Shown here in pieces: positions 1-10,557 of a DNA stretch of 64,000 nt; position 1 is the stretch's first letter; each line of letters starts with the position of its first letter. The translations under genes were made by a program, and so were the position numbers. This stretch comes from Diphasiastrum complanatum. Its lineage: Eukaryota; Streptophyta; Lycopodiopsida; Lycopodiales; Lycopodiaceae. Location: the NCBI GenBank assembly GCA_029204225.1, contig CM055102.1:14341601-14405600 (forward strand), given 5' to 3'. Below the pieces are notes generated by a model. The model did not search any database. It was not told where the DNA came from and saw nothing but the letters and a program-made list of their open reading frames with translations.

Positions 1-692
1 CAATGATTTATTTACAAAAAGCTTCAACATACCTAACATTACAACCTAGAAGGCCATTATCCATACACAAATGATATGCATAACCTACTTCCTGATGGCT
101 TATGACAAGCAGCAAAGGGTTGGTTCATTTTGAAGAACCTAGAGGATTCAACACACCAGCAGAGAAACATCAATCACATTATATATGCAATACTCAAACT
201 GCTGAACTTCTCCCAAAATCATGCCCGTCTAGCATAAATCTACTAAAATCTAGTTATTCCATGCTCCATCATATTCAAATTCAGAGGCATACAAAGCTCA
301 CATTTATTAGTGGCAAAGAATAGTTAGAATTTGTTCAAGCTTAGAGGCATAAAATGTTCACATACGTAAGTGGCAAAGAATGGTCAGAAATCACAATAAT
401 GTCTACTTTTTCAAGTCGTCCTGTTTGCCATGGACTTAAAATATAAGTATAGAAGCAATATCCCAAGTTCTTTTATAACCCACTTTGATTTCATCAATAT
501 TAAGTTCGTAAAACATCAGCATCTGCATGTTTTTCACACCATTATGTAGAAATTTCAAATGGCTTAGCCTATTTGATGATTGTAGGTACCAATGAAAAGC
601 TTACTAGCAATTTTACTTATATTTGAGGACATGACTAACTTGCATAGAATTCTCAGTTTTTAGATCCAAAATTTGCCATTCCAAAAACATAC

Positions 693-861
693 CAGTATTC
701 TTTTCTTGATGAGCACATCTTTGTAATATACATCATAGCATGTTGGCAAAGGCCTCCTCTTTTCTCCTTGAGGTCTGTGGTCAGCCACATAAATTGCCAC
801 TGTATGCTTGTCTAAAAGATCTCTTTGGCTCAATCTTCCATATGTTATACTGAAGTACCTC
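693..861 (-). other. Candidate internal exon, protein not recognised
   Basis: A minus-strand open stretch of about 56 codons is flanked by plausible splice sites: an acceptor TAG just above 861 and a donor GTATGT just below 693. The peptide is rich in charged and aromatic residues (for example DKHTVAIYVADHRPQGEK and CYDVYYKDVLIKK) and looks coding rather than random, but I do not recognise it. It lies on the same strand as the M48 host gene yet does not resemble that family, so it may be a captured exon, a gene within the intron or chance. The rest of 1-1369 is AT-rich and shows nothing else I can support. Confidence 0.3.
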
Positions 862-1369
862 CTACTTAAATAAATATTCATCTCATTCCTTGGTTTGAGA
901 GAACTGCCAGAAGTGTCTCATTGGGCGCCATTTCCCACAATCTCCCACCCACCCAATTACCTCACCACTCCTTGATCGGACAGGCCCTAGTTGAGATCGA
1001 GGCTGCTCTGGTTTGGGTCCTTCTGTAATGGGGGTGCTCAGGACTTCCATCCCCCTCTCATACCCTAGAACACAAGTCATGAGCTTCTGCCGCTGTTTTA
1101 ACAAGCATTCTTGATCTTGGTCAAGAGGATATACAAAAAATGGACATCTGTGCAGTTGATTTTCAAGATAAAGACTAGGATATGTGAAGGAAATGAGCAT
1201 GAAAAAAGTCCAGAAATGAGTGAATGGTGGAATATATGCACGAGATCTTGAAGGAAAAATGAGAGAAAAACATACGGACATGTTTTAATCAAGGAGTTCG
1301 GAAGGCTTTGAAGCTTGGTCATCACCAATGAGAGGCATTTCATTGTTGGCCATTCCATTAACACACCAA

Positions 1370-1564
1370 GGGAGTTGGCTCAATTGGTTAGCTTGACATC
1401 CAAAGTTTCTTTGGTCTCAAGTTTGAGCCTTCCCTTGGAAACCAAGAAGCATTAACACCTACAATCTGACAGGGTTGGCTCAATTGTGTAGCTTGGTATC
1501 CACCGTTTCTTTGGTTCAAAGTTCGAGTTCCCCTTGGAAACCAAGATGCATTAACGCCTACAAT
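1370..1564 (+). repeat. Dimeric tRNA-derived SINE-like repeat
   Basis: Two tandem units of about 95 bp occupy 1370-1465 and 1471-1564. Each starts with a box-A-like TTGGCTCAATTGG/TTGGCTCAATTGT and carries a box-B-like GGTCTCAAGTTTGAGCC or GGTTCAAAGTTCGAGTTCC about 40 bases later, followed by a shared tail CTTGGAAACCAAGA.GCATTAAC.CCTACAAT. This is the RNA polymerase III promoter layout of tRNA-derived SINEs. No cloverleaf able to act as a working tRNA is evident. A poly-A tail and target duplication were not found, so the exact limits are uncertain. Confidence 0.6.
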
Positions 1565-3009
1565 GGCAAGTAGGGACAAAGTCTCAATGATAAGGGAGCA
1601 ATTAAACTACCTTCAAGAAGAGAATACGGGGCTGCACTCTCAACTCAAGTCGGTTGGAGATCAATTATTGGAGATTGAAAGCAGAATGGAAACACTTGAG
1701 TTAGAAATGAAGGAAAAATCTCAACCGTATAGGCAAGAGGTTGTTGAGGAAGTCCCAGCTAAATGTCTGGTTGAATCACTTTCAATTCTGTACATCAATA
1801 AATTAGTAATGACAGGGTAGAACAAAGGAATTTTGATGCTAAAAGAAAAGCCAAAAAAAAGACAACGGTGACTATATTTGAGGAAGATGAAAAGGAGAAT
1901 ATAAGAGAAGTGGTTAGCTATCTTTTCCCAAAGAATATGCATATTTTGCAACCAAAATGGAAAGATGCTTACACGATTGGAAAAAGCGAATAGGCTGCGA
2001 CATTGCATGTCAGATTTATAAATATGCAGGAAAGATTAAATATCTCATGAGTCATGACATAGAAGCCATGTCAAGGGAGAGAATAATTGTGTTAATGAAG
2101 ACTTGACAAGAGTAGAATTCCTAGAAATGGCAACAGAAGTAGACAATATCAAGACATCAAAAAAGGAAGGGAAAGAAGTCTGTTTGAGAAATGGCAAAGC
2201 GGTACAAAAGGAAATGAGTAAATTTAGGGAAAGGAACTATCCAAACTGGAATTGGAGATCTTTGAGTTTTATGTTTGGATTATAGATGATTTGATCAAGG
2301 TATTGCTCTTGAATCTTGCCAAAATGGACATGTCAATAAACATCGGAACATGCAGCAAACGAAACATCTGAAGTGCAGGATCTTTCAAAAAGATCAATGC
2401 GGAAGAACTACATAGGTGGTAGAGTCTTTGGAGGAATTGTATTCAGAGGAGTGACATTTAACGAGGAGGATTTGAAGATGGCCTCATATCATAAATACCT
2501 AGGATTAGAAGTAAAAAACAAATAGAGTTGGAACATGTGTGTGGATAAGCGAGTACTAGAAGGTTTAAAGGCCTTCTTTCTCATGGAAAACAAATGCAAA
2601 AAAATCCACCTATGGAGCTGGAAGATGAGAAACTTCTTCTTAGAAACCTGGGCCTATACTTGACTTCCACTGAGGATTACAGAGTAGATTCTGATTTTTT
2701 TAATATTCTTATTTCAGTGGATTTAGATCAAAAGTGAACTATAAAGGATAAGATCATTGATGAATTTCAAGATGTTTTTCTAGTTGAATTACCTCATGGT
2801 TTACCATCTTCTAGGTCAGTAGATCACATAATTGACCTAATTCTAGGGAGTCATCCTATCTCTAGACAACTGTATCGGTTTTCTCAAAAAGAAAAGGTAG
2901 AGATCACTAATCAAATTGAAAATCATCTTAAGATGGGACATATAAGACCCAGTGAATCACCATGGCGTGTTCATGTTCTTTTGAAAGCGAAGAAAGATGG
3001 AGGTCATGT
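1563..3009 (+). pseudogene. Decayed Ty3/gypsy element, left part (gag to start of RT)
   Basis: This is a degenerate gypsy copy. An 85-codon frame at 1563-1820 has a heptad-rich, probably coiled-coil start typical of gag. Frames then break repeatedly. From about 2740 a damaged reverse transcriptase N-terminus is readable: an acidic linker with ELPHGLPSSRSVDHIIDL, then the primer-grip region with GHIRPSESPW and a KKDGG stretch at the end. The coding trace stops at the 8-bp target duplication of the hAT element and resumes at 7004. No LTR could be defined on the left side. Long dead, by the number of stops. Confidence 0.6.
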
Positions 3010-3017
3010 GTATGGAT
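3010..3017 (+). repeat. hAT target-site duplication, left copy
   Basis: The octamer GTATGGAT here is repeated exactly at 6996-7003. It interrupts a reverse transcriptase frame between the KKDGG and DYRGLNKVT motifs, so the pre-insertion site can be inferred. Eight-base duplications are diagnostic of hAT transposition. Confidence 0.85.
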
Positions 3018-3528
3018 CATAGTTGCAGCGAATTGCGATTCGCTGGAGTCGCGATTTGCGAATTGCAATTCTGCGAATCGCGATTCGCTGCAACGAATCG
3101 TTGTAAAGAATCGTTCTTAAAAAAAAAAAAAAATTTATGCATTTTCTGGCCTCCTCGTGGACAGAATCTCGCCAGCCGTGGAGGCGGCAAAAAAAAAATT
3201 TATGAGTTGTAGGCGTCCGATCTTCGTGAGTGAATAGTCGGCAGGCATCTACTCGGCGATACGGAGGTGGTGTGCACGGTGCCAGGGGGATCTGAGCTTC
3301 TTAGAGAGCGAATCGATCAGTTTTTGATATCTGGTAAGTGTAGGCTTGGTTTTTTGCAAGTGTTGACATTGAGTTGTAGGCAACCAAATCGAGCGTAGTT
3401 TGGCTCTAGACCACCTTTCTTCATGCCCACGGTGATTCCTACGGCGCCAGTTTCAGCCGTTACGGCACACCTAGCGCGATTTGAACACCACGTTCCAAAT
3501 GCTTGTGTATTTTTGCCATTTTCACAAA

Positions 3529-4245
3529 ATGCTTACCGACGAGGATGTGGCTACACACCATGGCTCAGGCACTCGCAGATGGAGATGCTTGCATTGCGGT
3601 GGTCACTTCACGGGATCACTCACCAAGGTTAGGGCTCACTTGCTGCGGGTTAGAGGGCCAGATGGGCGGACATTGGGCATATCTGATTGCCCCAGGATTT
3701 CTGATGAGGATCTGCAAAGGTTGTCTACCATGTACGGTCCCGATACTGCATCACGGGGTTCTAGACAGGGACAGGTAGCAGGAGCAGCTATAGGCAGGCA
3801 GGCAGCAGGGCTCACAGGCAGGCAGGCAGGGCCTACAACAGGTATTGGGCCCAGTACACGGGCAAGGCATGGTATAGCTGCAGGGCATAGTACAGCACGG
3901 GCTAAGCATGGTACAGGTGCAGTGCCCAGTACATCACGAGCAGAGCATGGTACAGGTGCAGGGCCTAGTACAGCACCTTCAGTTCCATCCGCAGCAGCAG
4001 CACGACCATCAAATGAGCATGTTGGTTCAGCAGTAGTGGGTCCTTCTCGTCCCTCCTCCTCGGCATCAGATGCACCACATGCTTCGGCATTTGCTGCCAG
4101 AGAGAGTGACACACCCACAGATCAGCCATCCGTTGGGCATGCTAGACCACGAGCGCCATATATACAGCAGAGACGGGTTAGGCCTAGGCAACAGACCCTT
4201 GATCGATGCGGGTGGCAGAGAGAGCCGCAAGCCCGGTGCACTTGA
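3529..4245 (+). pseudogene. hAT transposase N-terminal exon with BED zinc finger
   Basis: The frame is open from 3481; the ATG at 3529 (MLTDEDVATHHGSG) is the likelier start by family. A BED-type finger follows at residues 15-55: WRCLHC, then FTGSLTKVRAHLL, then a later Cys in ISDC. Downstream is a low-complexity Ala/Gly/Ser/Pro region in which a unit like HGTGA.PST is repeated three or four times. That repeat is also visible as a GC-rich tandem pattern in the DNA at about 3840-3970. BED fingers bind the subterminal repeats of the same transposon. The frame ends at a stop at 4243-4245. Confidence 0.7.
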
Positions 4246-4259
4246 CTGTGTGACCAGCT

Positions 4260-4413
4260 ATTTTACGAGTGTGGCATTGCTTTTGCTGTTGCTGACACTT
4301 GGGCATTCATGGAGTTTTGCGCACAGATGGCGGCCGTGGATGCTACATTGCTTCGTCAGGAGGAGGAGACCATCACGCGGGAGCTGAGTTCCATTCGCTC
4401 AGCTTGGCAGGAG
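4260..4413 (+). pseudogene. hAT transposase second exon fragment
   Basis: A frame reading FYECGIAFAVADTWAFMEF and then DATLLRQEEETITRELSSIR corresponds to the region of plant hAT transposases just before DUF659 (the usual 'F..NGI.F.V....F..M' block). It ends with a good donor-like GAG|TAAGTACC at about 4413. The upstream acceptor is not clear, because the preceding exon ends in a stop in another frame. Confidence 0.55.
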
Positions 4414-4503
4414 TAAGTACCTTGTCTTTATTATCTCTTTGCATGTGCTTAGGGTTTACTGGTGGCGCAATTTTTACATGTGGCTAATGGGTGTTTTGTG
4501 GCA

Positions 4504-4731
4504 GGTATGCACGATATTGAGGGATGGATGGACCGACGTTCGTCGGGATCCGTCATCAGTATCTTGGTTTCTTTCCTACGTGGTGTGGATGCCACTCGAG
4601 GTGGTGGAGCCATCACGGCCGACTTTATATGGGAGCATGTTAGAGATGTTATTGTTGACATTGGGGTGGTGGAGCACGTGGTTCAGGTTGTCACCGAGAA
4701 CGCTTCGAACTGCAAGCAGATAAGGTACTGA
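4504..4731 (+). pseudogene. hAT transposase DUF659 domain fragment
   Basis: The first frame contains RDGWTDVRRDPSS, the 'DGWTD' hallmark of DUF659. A shift near 4550 leads to a second frame with VSFLRGVDATRGGG, then the end VVEHVVQVVTENASNCK, the 'V(Q/V)V(T/I)(D/E)NAS' core. The domain is cut off at about 4731, where LINE-derived sequence begins. The rest of the RNase-H-like catalytic fold is absent. Confidence 0.7.
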
Positions 4732-4734
4732 TAG

Positions 4735-6350
4735 CCATAATGATATCCTGTGAGAAACCAAGTGAGGATAAGCGTTGAAGTAGCAAGTGCCGTGGAACTG
4801 AATCAAAGGCCTTGCGGAAACCCACAAACCAGCAGTATACTCTCCGTCTCCGATGTCGAGCCTCATCTATGATGCACTGTAGGACAAATGCATGATCAAT
4901 GGTAGAATATCCGGGTCTAAAGACAGCCTGTCCAAGAGCAGATAACTCATTTGACTCCGCCTAGGATCCAACCATAGACTGTAGAATTGAGCCATAAAGC
5001 TTCGCCATCGTGTGGCTGATCATGAGAGTGCGATAGTTATCGACGTTCATTGGGTCGCCAGCCTTGAGGATGGGATGGAGGAGATTCGTGCACCAGTCGG
5101 TTGGGAAGCCAGAAGTAACAGCCATGTTAAAAGTGTGGGCAATGTAAGGAGAGAGAAGTTGGGAGATAGGTTTGAGGAAGTCTGAGTTAAGTGAGTCAAC
5201 GTCTTTCGCTTTATGGGGTTGGGCTTTCCTAATCGCAGATTCGATTTGGTCAGAGGTAAAAAGAGAGAATGTAGCGGGTCGAGTGATAGGGATGAGGGAG
5301 GCATCTGTAGTGTATAAGCGAGTAGCATATTCCACCCAAGAGTTGATGTCAATTGGTGAAATGAAAGAAGACTTCTTAGAAAAGAGTTTCCAGAAAGAGA
5401 GGAGGAGGAAGAGAAAAGGGAGTCTATGAGCTTCTGACCATCTCTTGTTAGATAGGCTTTTTCTTTTTATTGACTACATGATGATATTGCTTCTGTACTT
5501 GTACCAAAATATTGGGAGAGTGATGCATGGCGAATACCACCTGTTTAAGTAAAGTGTGACAATCATGATCATACCATCGGTTATAGGTCTTTCGGTGAGT
5601 GGAGTATATCTTATGGGGAAAGGACTGGGTGGCGGCTTGTATGAGGGAATGTGACAAGAAGGTAGCCTATTGTTCAATAGAAGAGGAGAAGGGAAAATCT
5701 TGCAGAAGAGTGTTGAGCGTGAGGGTCTATTGTGGGATGAGTTGTGCACGAAAGGAAACACTCGGCTTAGCGGTCTTGGGTCTAGTGGTTGGAAGGGGTG
5801 AAGTCTAACCAACAGAGAGTAAGAGCAACGAATGATCAGCCAAGGTGGGAGGGAGAATAGTAAAATTATGAATAAGAGGAATCAAGGCTGGCGAGCCAAT
5901 GAAGTAGTCCACCACACTATGTTCACCTCCATGGGGATGACAAGTGAAAGCTGCTGAAGCTGGCCACTGCGATAAACCATTCAGAATAACCAAGGAAATC
6001 CTGAGTAGCTGCTCACCAAATGTAGTAGAAGGGGTAGCCCCATCATGAGAAGTTCGCTCTAGACCTGTATCCAATATATGAAGCTGGAGATAATCCGTCA
6101 CTGCATGGAATTCCGTTTGTCTGGTAGCCGTACGTGCGTTAAAGTCCCCCGCTAAAAGAACATATCCCCTGAGAGAAAAGATGGCAATATCCTCTGACAA
6201 AACCTGAAAAGGGTCCCCACCATAGTCTGCAAATGTTGAGGTCTGAGGAGCAATATAACATACTGCCAAGAAGATATCCCTGGCCAAACCTAAAGAATGC
6301 CCGACTAATTGTAGCCATATAAAACGTGCATACGGGTCTTGTTTAACCAT
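4735..6350 (-). pseudogene. LINE (non-LTR retrotransposon) fragment: endonuclease and partial RT
   Basis: Read on the minus strand, 6350-5805 encodes an apurinic-endonuclease-like domain with the LLAGDFNAR and GGEHSVVDYFIG motifs. Region 5335-4961 holds the RT finger segment (IESAIRKAQPHKAKDVDSLN, then DNYRTLMISHTMAKLYGSIL). Below it is a palm fragment containing the block FRKAFDSVPRHLL at about 4800. Frames shift several times. The fragment stops before the YADD box and has no poly-A signal at its 4735 end, so both ends are truncated. The clade cannot be assigned from this piece; its palm block looks unlike the common plant L1 type. Confidence 0.75.
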
Positions 6351-6387
6351 CTTAAGAGTATGACTATACCGGTCCCTGTATAAGCAT

Positions 6388-6790
6388 GGTTTTTGTTCAG
6401 CATGGTTTTTGTTCCGTTTGTTGTGATCTGAGAGAGAGACAAAGAGAGAGGGAGATTCCTGCTATGTTCACTGGGGGAATGCCCCAATGTGTTCTCTTGT
6501 TTTTGGTAATTTTTTATATTGAATGCAACTATAGCGTAAAACTGGGAGAGAGAGAGACAATATGGTTGAAACATGTTCCATTTAAGGTTTAGTAGGTTCA
6601 GGATGATTCAGCAGGGTTTTTGTTCAGCATGGTTTTTGTTCCGTTTGTTGTGATCTGAGAGAGAGACAGAGAGAGAGGGAGAATCAGAGAGGGAGATTCC
6701 TGCTATATTCATTGGGGGAATGCCCCAATGTGTTCTCTTTTTATGTTAATTTTTTATATTGAATGCAGCTATAGCATGAACCTGGGAGTT
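6388..6790 (+). repeat. Direct duplication of about 170 bp, offset 227 bp
   Basis: The block from 6388 to about 6550 (GGTTTTTGTTCAGCATGG..., a GA-rich run, then GGGGGAATGCCCCAATGTG and a TTTTTTATATTGAATGCA stretch) recurs from 6615 to about 6788 with a few substitutions and an extra GA-rich insert. It lies in the non-coding 3' part of the hAT element, next to the LINE fragment. Confidence 0.75.
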
Positions 6791-7003
6791 AATGCACCTA
6801 AATTGGACCATCCTACACCTGAAACAGTCGGCAAACGACACAGTCATAATGCTCTCAATCAGAGCTTTCATCTGATACCCATAATGCCTAAAAAATTTAA
6901 AAAAAAAAATGGATTCTGCACGATTCTGGGAAAATCCTGAAACGTGATTCTGAATTGCGATTCTGACCACGATTCAGAATCGTGGTGCATCTATGGTATG
7001 GAT

Positions 7004-7860
7004 TACAGAGGGTTAAACAAAGTAACTATTCTTTGTTTGCTATGCACATTTTGGATTTCTCTTAAATGCATCTAAATAGTGGTGAATTTTCTTAAAGTTC
7101 TTAACTCAGTGAATTTAGATTAGGAGCAAATTAAAAAGAATAAAATCATAAATGAGTTTCAAAATGTTTTTTTGGTTGAATTACCTCATGGTCTACCGCC
7201 TTCTAGGTCAGTAAATCACAAAATTGAGCTGATTCTAGGCAGTCATCCTATCTTTGGACAACCGTATCAATTCCTAAATTTGCAGTTTTTTTTGGAGATT
7301 TATAGAGGATTACACAAAGGTGGCAACAACTCTCAATAATTCGACTAAAGGCAAAGCTGATAAAAAGAAAAAGAGAGGTCAACCTAGTCCGCCTATTGAA
7401 TTGAATGATGAACTAAACTAGCATTTTGAGAAACTCAAAAATCTAGTCATTTCTGCTCCCGTATTACAGATTGCGGATATAGATCTACCTTACATCGTTA
7501 GAACTATTGCAAATGATTCAGCTATTGGAGCAATTTTATTGCAAAATGATAGGCTAATAGGGTTTTAAATACATTGTACGACTCGAAAAAAGGAGTTATT
7601 TGTTGTCATCCATGCACTTAAAAATAAGGAGATATTACTTATATGGTAATAAGTTTATAGTATATACTGATCACCGGCTGCAATCAACATGATTTGAGGG
7701 GTTGAAAAGCTCGATGGGCTAAGCTCATGCAAGAATTTGATCATGAGATGCAATACATCAAAGGCAGCTCTAATCAAGCTACATATGCTTTCAATCGGAT
7801 TGGTGAATCAAATGAACTATCATTCACCTACATTTCTACAGATCTATATCTTTCTTAGTT
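7004..7860 (+). pseudogene. Decayed Ty3/gypsy element, right part (RT remnant to RNase H)
   Basis: Immediately after the hAT the RT frame resumes with DYRGLNKVT. A second, diverged copy of the RT-upstream region (about 7110-7270, compare 2740-2880) follows, so the relic is also internally rearranged. From about 7430 an RNase H domain is readable in pieces: LKNLVISAPVLQIADIDLPY, then NDSAIGAILLQND, then a KKELFVVIHALKN block and a TDHRL motif. It ends with [18 protein letters not shown] at about 7770. Stops are frequent. From 7861 to 8459 I see only AT-rich intron sequence, possibly including LTR remains. Confidence 0.6.
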
Positions 7861-8459
7861 ACAAGATTATTAGTTACGCCTCCACATTCCGATCTAGGCC
7901 AGACATGTAAAAAAACCTTGTGAGGGCCCAGGCACTCCAATTTGGACATGTGAAGAAGTGCATGGTGGTTGACTGCTAAATGCATGTAGAGGACAATCAA
8001 TAGTAATTGATCATGAGTAAAGGATTAGGGTTCTAGATGGAATAATCCTAGGCTCTAGGGGTCTATATCTACCTATAGAAACTCACCCTACTCCACTTCC
8101 AGATTTTGGTTTTCAGTTAACAGAAACCTCTCCTCTCTTGTATTTAATCACCGTGGCTCAAGGGTGAAGCTGATTTAGGATTGATTTTTAGTTTCTCTTT
8201 GGTTGGGTGGTTTTCCTTTTTGGTGTTTGCAGTAGGATTTTTAGGATCTACACAAGGCAATATTTACACATACCATAAGAAAATATCGTGTGAAGTGGTT
8301 TAAAAGTTTATGAAAAGAAATACCAAAAGCAACTCCACTCAAAAACTTTTCAACAATTCTAGCGAGATTGTAATGCATTATCTTAAATCCTTCAAAAGAG
8401 GAGGACATTAACGAAAATGCCTCATAATTACCAAATAAAAATTAAGAGGAGTACTTTAC

Positions 8460-8517
8460 CTAGAAGAACTTTGCCGATTTCATTTAAGCCTGGAATTGCA
8501 CGAAGAAATGTTGTATT
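8460..8517 (-). CDS. M48-family metallopeptidase, exon 3 (host gene)
   Basis: This is a 58-nt exon read on the minus strand, with acceptor TTGCTTGCAG directly above 8517 and donor GTAAAGT directly below 8460. It encodes NTTFLRAIPGLNEIGKVLL plus the first base of a Gly codon. From memory this is the continuation of the HPLDKQ block in plant chloroplast M48 peptidases of the At3g27110 type, where RAIPGLNE(I/L)GK is highly conserved. The phase (0 in, 1 out) fits exon 2 at 44453. The next exon, and the HExxH zinc site, must lie left of the window. Confidence 0.8.
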
Positions 8518-9313
8518 CTGCAAGCAAAATATCAGAGATATGTTATAAGCATGCTAGGCAGATTAGCAATTGAAGCTAACTGCCAAATCAATCCTTTCAT
8601 TCCAAGAGAAAAGTGCAAGAACGAGGAATGAAAATCCATGTTCAAGTCTAAGGTGAATTGGCAAACATAATTTCAAACATAAATAGATGAAAATATTTAC
8701 TATGAGAACTACAAAACTATACATAGTCCTGCTTTTGGTTATACATGTTTGTTTTGAAATGGGATTCGATGATCTATGCTCTGTTTGGTTGCATGTTGAA
8801 AAAAGCACTATTTTTTTGTTGCATGACCTTTGACCTTTGACCTTCTTTGTTGGGGAACAATGTGCACTTCTAAGCAATCACATAGCCTCTAGGTCATTAT
8901 CTCCTTTTCCATGTACAAGTAATTGCCTAGAGAAGCTAGACTTGATTGCAAAGGATGAGAACCTACATACTACTCTTGTATGTCATCAAGCATAAAACTT
9001 ACTATCATCTATTAGCTCAAAATTTGAGTTAGTTGCCCTATATGTTTTGGACATATAGCTAGGATAAGCTCCAAGGTAGGAACTTTGTTGTTGATTTTAT
9101 TGACACTACAAATCCTTACAACTTGTTTCCCACTTATGGTTGAAACCAAAATTGTCACTTCAAACCTCCTTGATCATTTGCTTGATTGAGTCTCTTGATA
9201 ACTTGAAAAAAGCATAATGGGATCAATCGTTGCTATATCAGCCATCATAAATTGTGGCCAACCAATTGTCTATTTGAGTGTTCTATATTTTCCTCTATCA
9301 TCTCACTATCAGT

Positions 9314-9760
9314 CATAGTTGCCAGGGAACAGGAACGAAATGGGAATGTGACCCCTGGGAACGGGAACGTTTTCGAGAACTTGGGAATGTGGAACGCCAC
9401 CACATTAAATATACGTTTGAAATAGTGCCCAAGAAAATCGACAAAGTGTAGGAATGGAACTGGCCTTATTTCTCAAAAATGAGTATCTTGATACTTTCGA
9501 TGGGTTTTTATATGGGCATATGAACCCTTTTATGGGTAACAGTCAACAAAAAACTGAGAAGCTTCAAAAAAAGCAGGTTTTATTAGAAAATTTTGCTTTT
9601 GCTACTTGGGAACACATTCCCACCCCTGGGAACGTGCTTGGGAACGTGTTCCCGCTGCTATGGGAACATTCCCACCTGGGAACGCGTTCCCGGGAATGCC
9701 TAGTAGGTGGGAACGTGGAGAACGCATTCTTAGGGGATGGGTGTCGGAATTCAAGGTGAA
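9314..9760 (+). mobile_element. hAT-like non-autonomous element end with GGGAACG repeats
   Basis: The sequence begins CATAGTTGCCAGGGAACAGG, sharing the CATAGTTGC terminus of the hAT at 3018. Behind it are many copies of GGGAACG/GGGAATG and CGTTCCC in both orientations through about 9730, the subterminal-repeat style of hAT MITEs. A matching right terminus and an 8-bp duplication were not found, so it may be truncated near 9740. The 101-codon frame across it is a by-product of the repeats. Confidence 0.45.
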
Positions 9761-10065
9761 CTAGAAGCAGAAACATTCGTGTACTAGTGGAAGCAAAGTA
9801 GGATATCAATGGAGACAAATCTCTATACAAAGAATGTATGTACATAAGCATTGCTAATCATGTATTGATGAGGCCCTTATCATCTTACTATCTTAGGAGG
9901 GTATTGGCCATGCATCTGTGATGATCCGACCGATAATAAGATCAGGGAGAGGCTCTTCGTTTAGAACCATATGTTGTCTCCTATGGAGTATCAATCTCTG
10001 TTTTTGGGCCTTCTTCTACCCTGGAGGTGCAACTCAGATGGAAGTTCCATCATCAGAGTAGATCT

Positions 10066-10520
10066 TGTAGGAAAGCAAGAGTCAAGTCACCAAGACCTAG
10101 TTATCAATCAATCTCCACAGAAAACAAGAGAGAAGAGGCTGGGCGCCCAACTCTAAGAGAGAGAGAGAGAGAGAGAAAACAACAACAAGAGCAATGGAGA
10201 GCAATGCTTAGCCAAACTGTAAAAATGGAATACACAATGAGCATCTAAGTACTCTACCTGGATGTGACCAAATGCCACCAAACCCTAAGGTTAACCACTT
10301 ACTAAATGTAGGGCACCCCCAAAAGTCAAGATAGGGCCCCTAAACAAAATTATACCCCTAAGGACCCACGAGTCAGTACATGACCAAAATTGGGTCCAAC
10401 TGAACTTAAGACAAACTTAAGATGGCCTAAATAACTAAATACCCATGGTTACACAAATCTCGACCTTTTGGGTCAAAGTAACTTATGGATTAACTTTAGC
10501 ATAGTCATTTATTTCTAACA
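10066..10520 (-). repeat. Copia-1 3' LTR
   Basis: The LTR begins TGTTAGAAATAAATG (minus strand, from 10520) after the PPT and ends ...CTTTCCTACA at 10066. It contains the block CTTTGACCCAAAAGGTCGAG, shared with the LTRs of copia D, and a (GA)n/(CT)n run near 10158-10177. The 5' LTR copy at 19404-19772 lacks about 80 bp present here at 10230-10310. Confidence 0.85.
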
Positions 10521-10557
10521 CCCTCCTTAAATGACAATGCAAAAACTGAAATCTTCA

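Larger units (their letters stand above)
3018..6995 (+). mobile_element. hAT superfamily DNA transposon, inactive, with nested LINE
   Basis: The element is delimited by the duplication GTATGGAT and by imperfect terminal inverted repeats: CATAGTTGCA at the left end and, read on the minus strand, CATAGATGCA at the right end. Both ends carry subterminal clusters of GCGATTC/GAATCGC, usual binding-site arrays for hAT transposases. Inside are a BED zinc-finger exon, a short second exon, the start of the DUF659 domain and then a minus-strand LINE fragment that replaces the rest of the transposase. Without its catalytic core and dimerisation domain it cannot be autonomous. Confidence 0.85.

Noticed and set aside
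102-323. 73-codon plus-strand frame
   Set aside because: Composition is that of AT-rich intron sequence; no domain, no splice sites, and on the strand opposite the host gene.
883-1364. Overlapping minus-strand frames of 88-132 codons
   Set aside because: Two long frames overlap in different phases, neither shows a family motif, and no splice-like borders frame them.
1370-1565. Functional tRNA genes
   Set aside because: A- and B-boxes are present but the units lack a foldable cloverleaf and occur as a tailed dimer, so SINE is the better reading.
10158-10177. GA microsatellite as a regulatory site
   Set aside because: It is part of the copia-1 LTR (also present near 19489) and varies in length; no specific function is supported.
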